Origin: Gemmatimonadota bacterium | GTDB taxonomy: Bacteria; Gemmatimonadota; Gemmatimonadetes; Gemmatimonadales; Gemmatimonadaceae | Direction of reading: 5' to 3' | Length of the DNA stretch: 64,000 nucleotides | NCBI GenBank assembly: GCA_016704465.1 | Contig: JADJAD010000010.1 | Span: forward strand, 248,001 to 312,000 | Shown: piece by piece, positions 11,785 to 19,524 of the stretch | Numbering within the stretch: the first letter of the stretch is position 1 | How the letters are laid out: the number at the start of each line of letters is the position of its first letter | Notes under the pieces: generated by a model | Database searches by the model: none | What the model was told of the DNA's origin: nothing | Seen by the model: the letters and a program-made list of their open reading frames with translations, nothing else | Made by a program: the position numbers and the translations under genes

Positions 11785-12867
11785 ATGGACTTTCCGTATC
11801 CCGTGGCGCACGACATCCCGCTCATCCTCGCCCCAATGGCGGGGGTGTCGGAGTCACCATTTCGGCGGCTCTGCCGTCGGCATGGCGCCGACGTCGTCGT
11901 GACCGAATTCCTGTCGGCCGAGGCGATTCGGCGGGAGAACGCGGCGACGCTGTCGAAGCTGCGCTTCGGGGCGGACGAGCGGACGATCGGCGTCCAGATC
12001 TTCGGGGCCGATCCCGACGCCATGCGCGACGCGGCCGCACTGGTCACCGACGTGTTTCAGCCTGAGTACATCGACATCAACTTCGGCTGTCCCGTCAAAA
12101 AGGTCGTGCGGCGTAACGGAGGGTCGGGGTGCCTCAAGGACCTCTCACTCGTGGAAAGCGTGATCAAGGCCGTCATCTCCGGCACGCACCTTCCGGTGAC
12201 CGTGAAGATCCGGTCCGGCTGGAGCGAAGAGATGCGCGATCCCGTCAAGATCGCGCTGCATTGCCAGGCTGCCGGGGCGCGAGCCATCGCCCTGCATCCG
12301 AGGACGCGAACCCAGATGTACACCGGGGCCGCCAACTGGGACGAGATCGCCCGCGTGAAGGAGGCCGTCGAGATCCCGGTGATCGGCAACGGCGACATCA
12401 AGACGCCGCACGACGCGCTCCGCATGCAGCGCTCCACGGGGTGCGACGCGGTGATGATCGCCCGCGGATCGTACGGGCAGCCATGGATCTTCGACCAGGC
12501 GCGTGCCCTGTTCGAAGGTCGCGAGATGCCGGCGACGCCGGGCGTCGAGGCGCGCTTTGCCGTGGCCCTGTCCCACGCAAAAATGGTACAGGAGTATGAA
12601 GTCGACCTCGATGGGGCGGCGATCGAGTTCCGGAAGCACCTCGGATGGTATGTGAAGGGGCTCCCGAACTCGGCCGACCTGCGGAAGCGCCTGCACGCCG
12701 TCAATTCGTTCGGAGAAGTTGAAGGGATCTTCGCCGACTACCTGCGCGAGCGCGAACGGTGGGCCGAGCAGGGCGGCAGCGACGCGCCCGTGGATGCCGG
12801 CTCTCCCGACGCGCCCGGTGAGGCTGCGCGCCTCGAGTCGCGCCCGCTCGAACCGGCCGAGGCGTGA
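11785..12867 (+). CDS. dusB: tRNA-dihydrouridine synthase (DusB type)
   Basis: FMN enzyme that reduces specific uridines in the tRNA D-loop with NADPH. The ATG at 11785 gives 360 residues starting at the family's usual N-terminus (PLILAPMAGVSESPFRRLC). The catalytic cysteine is Cys102 in INFGCPVKKV; the TIM-barrel strands with the KIRSGW and GNGDI motifs bind FMN and substrate. A Pro/Ala/Glu-rich tail of about 35 residues follows the tRNA-binding helical domain and is probably disordered. The stop overlaps the larB GTG by four bases. Confidence 0.93.
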   Translation: MDFPYPVAHDIPLILAPMAGVSESPFRRLCRRHGADVVVTEFLSAEAIRRENAATLSKLRFGADERTIGVQIFGADPDAMRDAAALVTDVFQPEYIDINFGCPVKKVVRRNGGSGCLKDLSLVESVIKAVISGTHLPVTVKIRSGWSEEMRDPVKIALHCQAAGARAIALHPRTRTQMYTGAANWDEIARVKEAVEIPVIGNGDIKTPHDALRMQRSTGCDAVMIARGSYGQPWIFDQARALFEGREMPATPGVEARFAVALSHAKMVQEYEVDLDGAAIEFRKHLGWYVKGLPNSADLRKRLHAVNSFGEVEGIFADYLRERERWAEQGGSDAPVDAGSPDAPGEAARLESRPLEPAEA

Positions 12868-13613
12868 ACGCACACCGCATCCGCGAGCTGCTACGTCAGG
12901 TCGCGGGCGGCGAGGTGTCGCCAGAGGCCGCGCTCGAGCACCTGGCCACCGATCCCTCCGAGTCGCTCCCGTTCGCCACGATCGATCACCATCGTGCGAT
13001 TCGGCAGGGTTTTCCCGAAGTGGTGTTCGGGAGCGGAAAGACCCCCGCCCAGATCGTGTCGATCGCCGAGCGGCTGGCCGAGCGAGGGGACGGTTTCCTG
13101 GTCACCCGCGCCGATCCCGCAGCGCTGCAGGCGCTCTCCGAGCGCTTTCCGCCGGTCGTCGTGAACGCCGCCGGCCGCACGGTGCGGCTTCCCGGATCGA
13201 CGCCGGTGATCAGTGGGGTGGGAACGGTGCTGATCGTCACCGCCGGGACGAGCGACCTCCCGGTCGCCGAAGAGGCGGCCGAGACAGCGATCGCGCTGGG
13301 CAACACGGTGACGCGACTGACCGATGTCGGCGTCGCGGGCATTCACCGGTTGCTCTCCCGCGGCCAGGAATTGCGAGAGGCCCGGGTGATCATTGTGGTG
13401 GCCGGGATGGACGGCGCGCTCCCCTCGGTGGTCGGCGGGCTCGTGAAGTGTCCCGTCATCGCCGTCCCGACGAGCGTAGGATACGGGGCCGCGTTCTCCG
13501 GCGTCGCTCCGCTCCTGACGATGCTCAACTCGTGCGCGGCCGGTGTGACGGTCGTGAACATCGACAACGGATTCGGGGCGGCGGCAGCGGCATCGCGCAT
13601 TACCCACAGCTGA
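12864..13613 (+). CDS. larB: Nickel-pincer cofactor biosynthesis protein LarB
   Basis: LarB carboxylates and hydrolyses nicotinic acid adenine dinucleotide at the start of nickel-pincer-nucleotide synthesis for lactate racemase and related enzymes. The product is 249 residues from a GTG coupled to dusB. The C-terminal half is an AIR-carboxylase (PurE)-like domain with TAGTSDLPVAEEA, VVAGMDGALPSVVGGL and PTSVGYGAAF. The N-terminal half, with the FPEVVFGSGKTP segment, distinguishes LarB from PurE. No larC or larE is visible in the window, so either they lie elsewhere or this copy serves another enzyme. Confidence 0.88.
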   Translation: MNAHRIRELLRQVAGGEVSPEAALEHLATDPSESLPFATIDHHRAIRQGFPEVVFGSGKTPAQIVSIAERLAERGDGFLVTRADPAALQALSERFPPVVVNAAGRTVRLPGSTPVISGVGTVLIVTAGTSDLPVAEEAAETAIALGNTVTRLTDVGVAGIHRLLSRGQELREARVIIVVAGMDGALPSVVGGLVKCPVIAVPTSVGYGAAFSGVAPLLTMLNSCAAGVTVVNIDNGFGAAAAASRITHS

Positions 13614-13631
13614 AGCAGACGCGTACGACGT

Positions 13632-13666
13632 GTGCGCAAATCGCTTCATGGCAGTCGTTTGCGCAC
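13632..13666. other. 9-bp inverted repeat upstream of ssrA
   Basis: GTGCGCAAA (13632-13640) and TTTGCGCAC (13658-13666) form a perfect inverted repeat with a 17-base centre. It lies between the larB stop and the ssrA -35 box, 30 bases upstream of the latter. It could be an operator or the stem of a weak larB terminator; no T-run follows. Confidence 0.5.
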
Positions 13667-13696
13667 CGCACCTTACAGCAATTGTCAGGCGGACCG

Positions 13697-13725
13697 TTGA
13701 CGCCGAGCGGCGGACGGCCTAGCTT
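13697..13725 (+). promoter_or_regulatory. ssrA promoter, TTGACG-17-TAGCTT
   Basis: TTGACG at 13697-13702, a 17-base spacer, and TAGCTT at 13720-13725. Transcription should begin near 13732, some 15 bases before the mature tmRNA 5' end. The ten bases from the -10 box (TAGCTTTCGC) are identical to those at the hisS promoter. Confidence 0.65.
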
Positions 13726-13746
13726 TCGCTTCGTAGTTCACAACGG

Positions 13747-14104
13747 GGGCGACCTGGATTCGACGGGGTCGGTGACGCTGTGGCTGCGTGCCCAGCTGCT
13801 GAGCGCTGGCTAAACACTCGGCAAAATCATAACTGCCAACTCTGAACTGGCCCTGGCCGCGTAACTCTTAGGAGTTATTGCTGGCCTTGCTCCTGATGAA
13901 GCCTGCCCGAGGCGGCGTCTGGAGTATCGAAATATCGGGATAGCCTGACGTCGCGCCTCTTGGCGTTGGGCGAAAATTCAAGGAGGCTTGTGCAGCAATG
14001 GGCCGCTCGCTGGCCAGTGGCTGCAGACCTTAATCAGCGAGCTACGCACGTAGATGCTGCGGTAGATCTTATCTCGGACCGGGGTTCGACTCCCCGCGCC
14101 TCCA
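13747..14104 (+). ncRNA. ssrA: Transfer-messenger RNA (tmRNA)
   Basis: Rescues stalled ribosomes by trans-translation. The 5' end GGGGGCGACCTGGATTCGAC pairs over seven bases (13747-13753) with CGCCTCC (14097-14103), forming the acceptor stem with one G-U pair. The T-arm GGTTCGACTCC precedes it. CCA is not encoded: ACT follows the stem. The tag frame is probably resumed at GGC 13820 and reads GKIITANSELALAA before TAA at 13862-13864, with the usual LALAA degron end. Mature length is about 358 nt. A strong terminator follows immediately. Confidence 0.95.
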
Positions 14105-14108
14105 CTCG

Positions 14109-14138
14109 AAGGGCCCGCCAGGAAACTGGCGGGCCCTT
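14109..14138 (+). terminator. Intrinsic terminator of ssrA
   Basis: A perfect 13-bp stem (14109-14121 with 14126-14138) closes a GAAA tetraloop and is followed by CGCTTT. It starts five bases after the mature tmRNA end. The T-run is short, but the stem is by far the strongest hairpin I saw in the window. Confidence 0.8.
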
Positions 14139-14273
14139 CGCTTTGGCTCCATCCCTCGTGAATTTTGGGAAGTGCCGCGCGGAAGCTTCTCTCAGGCGGT
14201 GCGAGAACTGTGTGCGGCGTAGAAACGCTCGGTCTCGCAATGAAACGGTCTCCCCGAACAAACCGCGAACCGC

Positions 14274-14279
14274 TATACT
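14274..14279 (+). promoter_or_regulatory. -10 box TATACT for the methyltransferase gene
   Basis: TATACT lies six bases upstream of the ATG at 14286, giving a predicted leaderless transcript. No convincing -35 box is seen 17 bases upstream. The hexamer is closer to the generic consensus than the TAGCTT type used by neighbouring genes, in keeping with a transferred gene. Confidence 0.4.
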
Positions 14280-14285
14280 CGATTT

Positions 14286-15743
14286 ATGGCTGGCAACTCA
14301 ACTCTCACGTCTGTCGAACTCTTCACGGGGGCCGGCGGTCTCGCTCTGGGGATCGCTGCTTCTGGGTTTGAGCACCGGCTGCTGCTCGAATACAACAAGC
14401 ACGCCTGTGCGACGCTCAGGGAGAATCGCGCCGCGTTCGGCGTGAACTGCCAGATCTACGAGGGCGACGTCGCGTCATTCGACTTCACGTTGTTCGCTGG
14501 GGTGGACCTGCTCGCCGCCGGAGCGCCGTGTCAGCCATTCTCTATCGGCGGAAAGCACAAGGCGCACTCCGACGAACGCAACCTGTTTCCACAGGTGTTT
14601 CGCGCTCAACGCGAGATACGACCGAAGGCGGTGATAGTAGAGAACGTGAAGGGATTGCTGCGCGAGTCGCTCTCTAACTTCGTCGAGTTTATAGAACTCC
14701 AGTTGGCGCATCCGACTGTTCTTCCTGCGGATCCGCGCGACCCGGAAGGATGGGAGGCGCACTTGCCGACACTGCGTGCGGCGCGCGATGGAGGAGATCG
14801 CTCTCCGTTTCGCTACGTCGTGAAGAAGACACTTCTCAATTCTGCGAATTTCGGCGTTCCGCAACGGCGGGAGCGCGTTTTCTTCGTCGCCATTCGAGCG
14901 GACATTGACGGCGATTGGACGCCGCCGCGCCCGACTCACAGCGAGGCAGCGCTACGCGTGGCGATGGACGCGACTGCCGACTACTGGACAAGCACGGCAT
15001 CGAGCGAAGGCGCGATCCAATCATCCAAACCTCGGCAAGTGGCAGCGGGAAGCGGGTAAGACTCTTCCTGGGCGACCGTACGAGACGTTGTGTCCGATCT
15101 TCCTACTCCTATCGCTGGGAAGGACGCCGAGGGCGTTCTCAATCACGTCGGGCAGCCGGGAGCGAAGTCGTATCCCGGCCACACGGGATCACCAATGGAC
15201 GCGCCAAGCAAGACGCTGAAGGCGGGGGTGCATGGCGTTCCGGGCGGTGAGAATATGCTCCGTAACATCAACGGGACGGTGCGCTACTTCACGGTGCGCG
15301 AGGCTGCTCGCATTCAAACGTTCCCCGACACATACAAGCTAAAGGGCGCGTGGGGCGAGGCGATGCGACAAATCGGCAACGCCGTGCCCGTGTCGCTTGC
15401 TAAGGCTGTGGCGGCGTCGGTGCGCGCGTGCTTGGAGCAAGAGAAGGCGGCAAAGGCAGTGCAAGCCGCGCAGCCGCCGACCGCACGCGCTCCACGGCTG
15501 CGACGTGTGTTTGTTCAGCAAGAGCTGCTGCAGGCTGTGAATTCTCGGGCAAGCGCGAAGCGAATCGACGGCCCGCATGCATCTGGTCCCATTGCGAGCG
15601 GCGCTGTTCTTCGCGACCGCTCCCTGGCGCGTGAATGCCAAAACCTGACAGCGAAGAGTTCCAAAGCGGCGGGTCCGATCGGATCGCCATCGCCTCGGCC
15701 AGCGGAACCCATAACGGAAGGCACACCAGCATCCGCGCCATGA
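14286..15743 (+). pseudogene. DNA cytosine-5 methyltransferase, frameshifted as written (type II R-M)
   Basis: C5-cytosine methyltransferase, partner of the convergent Eco29kI-like endonuclease. Frame 1 (14286-15059) holds motif I FTGAGGLALG, the catalytic PCQPFS, ENVKGL and QRRERVFF. The last part, in the same frame from about 15063, holds WATVRDVVSDLP, GGENML, REAARIQTFP and RQIGNAVP. Between them the homologous reading jumps through the other two frames. Restoring one G at 14986-14987, one A at 15027-15029 and one C at 15067-15068 gives a continuous protein of about 486 residues. Base composition is visibly less GC-rich than the flanks. The 3' end overlaps the endonuclease gene. Either a decayed gene or three homopolymer sequencing errors. 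Confidence 0.85.
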
Positions 15744-16131
15744 AGTCGTCGAGCTTGAGCGGAATGTGCGCCGTTCCCGACGTTTCGACCATTCGGATGC
15801 TGCGTTTGTGTTCTTGTACGCGCTCGAATAGGAGCGGCGCCGAGACCGGCTCAAACGGACTGATGCCCCGTCGCGCTCCAGGGTCTTTCGCGCGCCCGAC
15901 GTAGATCGGCAGTCGACAGTCATTCAGGCGGTTGAACTCGCCTAACTCCGAATACGGATGCTGAGTGCCGATGTAGTAGAGCGCGTAAATGCCAGAGCCT
16001 GGGAAGGTCTTAGTCGCCCTCAGTAGTCCGAGAGGACGGCGCTCCATCGCCCGTATGAGCGATCCGCCGAGCGCTTCTAAGTCGAGCGGGTTGTACGGGT
16101 CGATTTGTGTCATGCCAGAAGGTGACGGCAT
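15400..16131 (-). CDS. Eco29kI-family (GIY-YIG) type II restriction endonuclease
   Basis: Predicted 243-residue restriction enzyme; Eco29kI itself cuts CCGCGG, so the same site is likely but unproven here. The GIY-YIG nuclease elements are all present: Tyr49 in GIYALYY, Tyr77 in PIYVG, Arg104 and His108 in FERVQEH, Glu146 in LAEAM and Asn158 in PPLWN. The Trp-Asp-x-x-His segment SQWDQMHAGR near residue 180 is also family-typical. The ATG at 16131 has GAAGG upstream; an internal ATG at 16113 has no such site. The last 344 bases overlap the methyltransferase gene on the other strand, and residues after about 205 look non-conserved. Confidence 0.85.
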   Translation of the reverse strand: MPSPSGMTQIDPYNPLDLEALGGSLIRAMERRPLGLLRATKTFPGSGIYALYYIGTQHPYSELGEFNRLNDCRLPIYVGRAKDPGARRGISPFEPVSAPLLFERVQEHKRSIRMVETSGTAHIPLKLDDFMARMLVCLPLWVPLAEAMAIRSDPPLWNSSLSGFGIHAPGSGREEQRRSQWDQMHAGRRFASRLPENSQPAAALAEQTHVAAVERVRSAAARLALPLPPSLAPSTRAPTPPQP

Positions 16132-16785
16132 CCGTGGCCTTCAAGCAACCCCGGCACCCTGACGCGATCCGGCCAACGTAGACGATGCGAATGCGACAAG
16201 TTGCCGCCGCGTGGCCAAGATAGGCCCACCTCCTCCACCACGATGTAAGCGAGGTTGGTGTGTCATCAGGGTGTGGCGCGCAGATGTAGATATTCAGGCG
16301 ACGCCTCGGAGTGCCGTTCTTGCGACGCCGACGGCTGGGCGGAGGAGTGTGTGCCAGAGCGCGTGTTGCAGCAAGCGCAGCTTGGCGTAGCCCTTGATTC
16401 GACGGAACGGGCTTCGTGCTGCCGCCGGGAGGCGGCTACCCCTCACAGTTTCGGATCGCTCTTTCGCAAGTGATCGACGCGAAGGGTCTCGGCCTGCGCA
16501 TGCGCCACGCTCTCGAGCCGGCTCGCGGTCTTCAGGTGCGCCCCTCCAAAACTCGAAAGACGCCGAGCCCATGGAGCGCCGGCGCTTCCTCCAACCTCTC
16601 GTCCAGAGAGTGGAACGCAGGTCTCGGGATTTCTCATTCGTCAGCGCGAACCCAGACTGCCCGTAGTTGCGGCAGGCCACGCCGATTCCAACACGCACGG
16701 GGGAAACGACCGTCGCTTGTCGGCGCCTCCCGGGCGCTGGCAGCCGGTTGCCTCGCCATGTCGCGAGGCCCGGATGAGCTGCGGG
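16132..16785. other. Unassigned 654-bp stretch between the R-M locus and ppdK
   Basis: I see no convincing gene. Short open frames exist on both strands but have no family features or ribosome-binding sites. A small hairpin GCCGCC-GGGA-GGCGGC occurs near 16421-16436. The stretch is probably the remnant end of the inserted DNA that begins after ssrA. I could not find a copy of the ssrA 3' end longer than the 8-base GCGCCTCC at 16723-16730. Confidence 0.4.
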
Positions 16786-19455
16786 TCAGTCGTCGCCCAG
16801 CGCAGCCTGCGCGGCAGCGAGTCGCGCAATCGGAACGCGGAACGGCGAACACGACACGTAGTCGAGTCCGACGCTGTGACAGAACGCGATGGAGCGCGGC
16901 TCGCCGCCATGCTCGCCGCAGATCCCGGTCTTGAGCGCGGGGCGCGTGGCCCGGCCGTCTTTCACGGCCATGGAGATCAACTTGCCGACGCCATCAACGT
17001 CGAGCACCTGGAACGGATCGTCGGGCAGGATGTTTCGCTCGACGTAGAGCGGAAGGAAGCGTCCGGCGTCGTCTCGACTCAGCCCCATGGTGGTCTGTGT
17101 GAGGTCGTTGGTGCCGAAGGAGAAGAACTCGGCGTGCTTCGCGACCTCGCCCGCAGTCAGCGCCGCGCGCGGGAGCTCGATCATCGTCCCGATCTGGTAA
17201 TCGAGGCTCTCTCCCATCGCACCTACCACCTGTGCGTGACACTCCTCGAGGATCGCGCGCTGATGCTCGAATTCCTTCGAGGTGGCGACGAGCGGCACCA
17301 TCAATTCGACGTGCACGTCGATGCCGCGGCGCTTGGCGCGGACGGCGGCCTCGAAGATGGCCCGCCCCTGCATTTCCGTGATCTCGGGATAGGTGATGCC
17401 GAGGCGGCAGCCGCGGTGCCCGAGCATCGGATTGCTTTCGCGCAGCCCGTCCACGATGCGCTGCAACTCGGGGCGGGAGAGCTTGAGCTGCCGAGCCAGC
17501 ATCTTGGATTCCTCACCGCCGTGCGGGAGGAACTCGTGTAGCGGCGGGTCGAGCAGGCGAATGTTCACCGGGAAACCGTGCATCGCCTCGAAAATCGCCT
17601 CGAAGTCGGCCCGCTGCATGGGGAGCAGGGTAGCAAGGGCGCGTCGGCGCCCCGCCTCATCGCGCGAGACGATCATCTCGCGCATGGCCTGGATTCGGTC
17701 GCCCTCGAAGAACATGTGCTCCGTTCGGCACAGCCCGATCCCTTCGGCACCGAAGCCGCGGGCGACACGGGCATCGCGTGGCGTGTCGGCATTGGCGCGC
17801 ACGCGCAGGCGGCGCACTTCGTCGGCCCAGCTCAGCAGGCGCGAGTAGGACTTGTAGAGGGGAGCGGCCGCTTCGCTCAGCAGCCCCGAGGTGACTCGCA
17901 CCACTTCGGACGGAATGGTGGGAAGGTCGCCAGGAAAGACGCGCCCGGTGCCACCGTCCAGCGTGATCCACTCCCCCTCGTTGACCAGCGTCCCGTTCAC
18001 CATGAAGTGCCGGTTGCGTTCGTCGACCTCGATGTCCTTGCACCCGACGATGGCGCACTTCCCCATGCCCCGGGCGACGACCGCAGCGTGGCTCGTCATG
18101 CCGCCGCGCGACGTCAGGACAGCGCGTGCGGCCACGATGCCGTGAAAGTCCTCCGGCGTCGTCTCCTCGCGCACGAGGATGACCGCCTGCCCCTCGGCGG
18201 CTCGCTGCTCGGCCACGTCGGGATCGAAGACCGCCATCCCGGCGGCGGCGCCGGGACTGGCCGGCAGGCCCACCGCGATGGGCTTCGCGTGCGCCGAGGG
18301 ATCGATGATCGGGTGGAGCAGCTGGTCGAGCTGGGCGGCATCGACGCGTTGGATCGCCTCCGTGCGGCTGATCAGCCCCTCGTCGACCATCTCGCCGGCG
18401 ATGCGTATCGCCGCGGCGGCGGTCCGCTTTCCGGTGCGGGTCTGCAGCAGGTAGAGCGTGCCGCGCTCCACCGTGAACTCGAGGTCCTGCATGTCGCGGT
18501 AGTGCCGCTCCAGGAGGTCCTGCACCCGTTGCAATTCGTCGTTGGCCTTGGGAAGCCGCTGGGCCATCTCGTCGATGTCGAGCGGCGTGCGGATTCCGGC
18601 CACGACATCCTCGCCTTGCGCATTGATGAGGAACTCGCCGTAGAACTTGCGCTCGCCGGTGGAAGGATCGCGGGTGAACGCGACGCCGGTGCCCGAGTCG
18701 TCGCCCATGTTGCCGTAGACCATGGCGACGACGCTGACGCCCGTGCCCAGTGTCTCGGGGATGGCGTTCACGCGCCGGTAGTCGATCGCCTTCTTCAGCG
18801 TCCAGGAGTCCCAGACGGCATCGATCGCCCCCCACAGCTGCTCCTGCACGTCCATGGGGAAGTCCTTCCCGGTCGACGCCCGAATGAGCGACTTGTACTC
18901 CTCGACGAGGTTGCGCAGCGTCGATTCGTCGAGCTGGGCGTCGCTTTGCGCCCCGGAGGTGAGGCGCTTGGCCTTGAGCAGGTGCTCGAAGTCCTGCGCC
19001 GGCACGCGCAGCACGACGTCGCCGTACATCTGCAGGAAGCGGCGGTACGAGTCATAGGCGAACCGCGCATTGCCGCTCTGCTGGGCGAGTCCCTGGACCG
19101 TGCGATCGTTCAGGCCGAGGTTGAGGATGGTCTCCATCATCCCCGGCATGGACACGGCCGCCCCCGAACGGACGGAGACCAGCAGCGGATTGCCGGGATC
19201 GCCGAATCCACGTCCGGTGGCCGATTCGAGCCGGGTAACGTTCTCCGCCACCTCCGATTCCAGGCCGTCCAGGCGACTGCCGTCGGCCAGGTAGGCCATG
19301 CAGGCCGCACAGGCGATCGTGAATCCCGGCGGCACCGGCACGCCAAGATTTGTCATCTCGGCGAGGTTGGCGCCCTTGCCGCCGAGTATGGCCTTCATGT
19401 CCCGCGTGCCGTCGGCCGAACCGTTGCCGAAGAAGTAGACCTGGCGAGCTGTCAT
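16786..19455 (-). CDS. ppdK: Pyruvate, phosphate dikinase
   Basis: Interconverts pyruvate, ATP and phosphate with PEP, AMP and pyrophosphate, in gluconeogenesis or PPi-linked glycolysis. From the ATG at 19455 the protein has 889 residues, the standard length. The N-terminal ATP-grasp domain contains GGKGANLAEM and SVRSGAAVSMPGMM; the central phosphohistidine is His456 in GGMTSHAAV; the C-terminal PEP/pyruvate TIM barrel ends with GICGEHGGEP. An in-frame TTG 12 bases upstream is less likely as start. It follows purF by about 69 bases on the same strand and may be the last gene of the purine operon. Confidence 0.95.
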   Translation of the reverse strand: MTARQVYFFGNGSADGTRDMKAILGGKGANLAEMTNLGVPVPPGFTIACAACMAYLADGSRLDGLESEVAENVTRLESATGRGFGDPGNPLLVSVRSGAAVSMPGMMETILNLGLNDRTVQGLAQQSGNARFAYDSYRRFLQMYGDVVLRVPAQDFEHLLKAKRLTSGAQSDAQLDESTLRNLVEEYKSLIRASTGKDFPMDVQEQLWGAIDAVWDSWTLKKAIDYRRVNAIPETLGTGVSVVAMVYGNMGDDSGTGVAFTRDPSTGERKFYGEFLINAQGEDVVAGIRTPLDIDEMAQRLPKANDELQRVQDLLERHYRDMQDLEFTVERGTLYLLQTRTGKRTAAAAIRIAGEMVDEGLISRTEAIQRVDAAQLDQLLHPIIDPSAHAKPIAVGLPASPGAAAGMAVFDPDVAEQRAAEGQAVILVREETTPEDFHGIVAARAVLTSRGGMTSHAAVVARGMGKCAIVGCKDIEVDERNRHFMVNGTLVNEGEWITLDGGTGRVFPGDLPTIPSEVVRVTSGLLSEAAAPLYKSYSRLLSWADEVRRLRVRANADTPRDARVARGFGAEGIGLCRTEHMFFEGDRIQAMREMIVSRDEAGRRRALATLLPMQRADFEAIFEAMHGFPVNIRLLDPPLHEFLPHGGEESKMLARQLKLSRPELQRIVDGLRESNPMLGHRGCRLGITYPEITEMQGRAIFEAAVRAKRRGIDVHVELMVPLVATSKEFEHQRAILEECHAQVVGAMGESLDYQIGTMIELPRAALTAGEVAKHAEFFSFGTNDLTQTTMGLSRDDAGRFLPLYVERNILPDDPFQVLDVDGVGKLISMAVKDGRATRPALKTGICGEHGGEPRSIAFCHSVGLDYVSCSPFRVPIARLAAAQAALGDD

Positions 19456-19524
19456 GGCGAGTGGCAAGTCGGGACGAAGGGACGTGGTGCCGGGCGGGCG
19501 AAGTCGTGGGCGATCAGGAGCCGG

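Noticed and set aside
16294..16698. Possible 134-residue minus-strand protein in the gap before ppdK
   Set aside because: No recognisable domain, no ribosome-binding site and Arg-rich composition typical of non-coding frames.
16723..16730. GCGCCTCC match to the ssrA 3' end as an att repeat
   Set aside because: Eight GC-rich bases are expected by chance; no extended identity on either side and no integrase gene.
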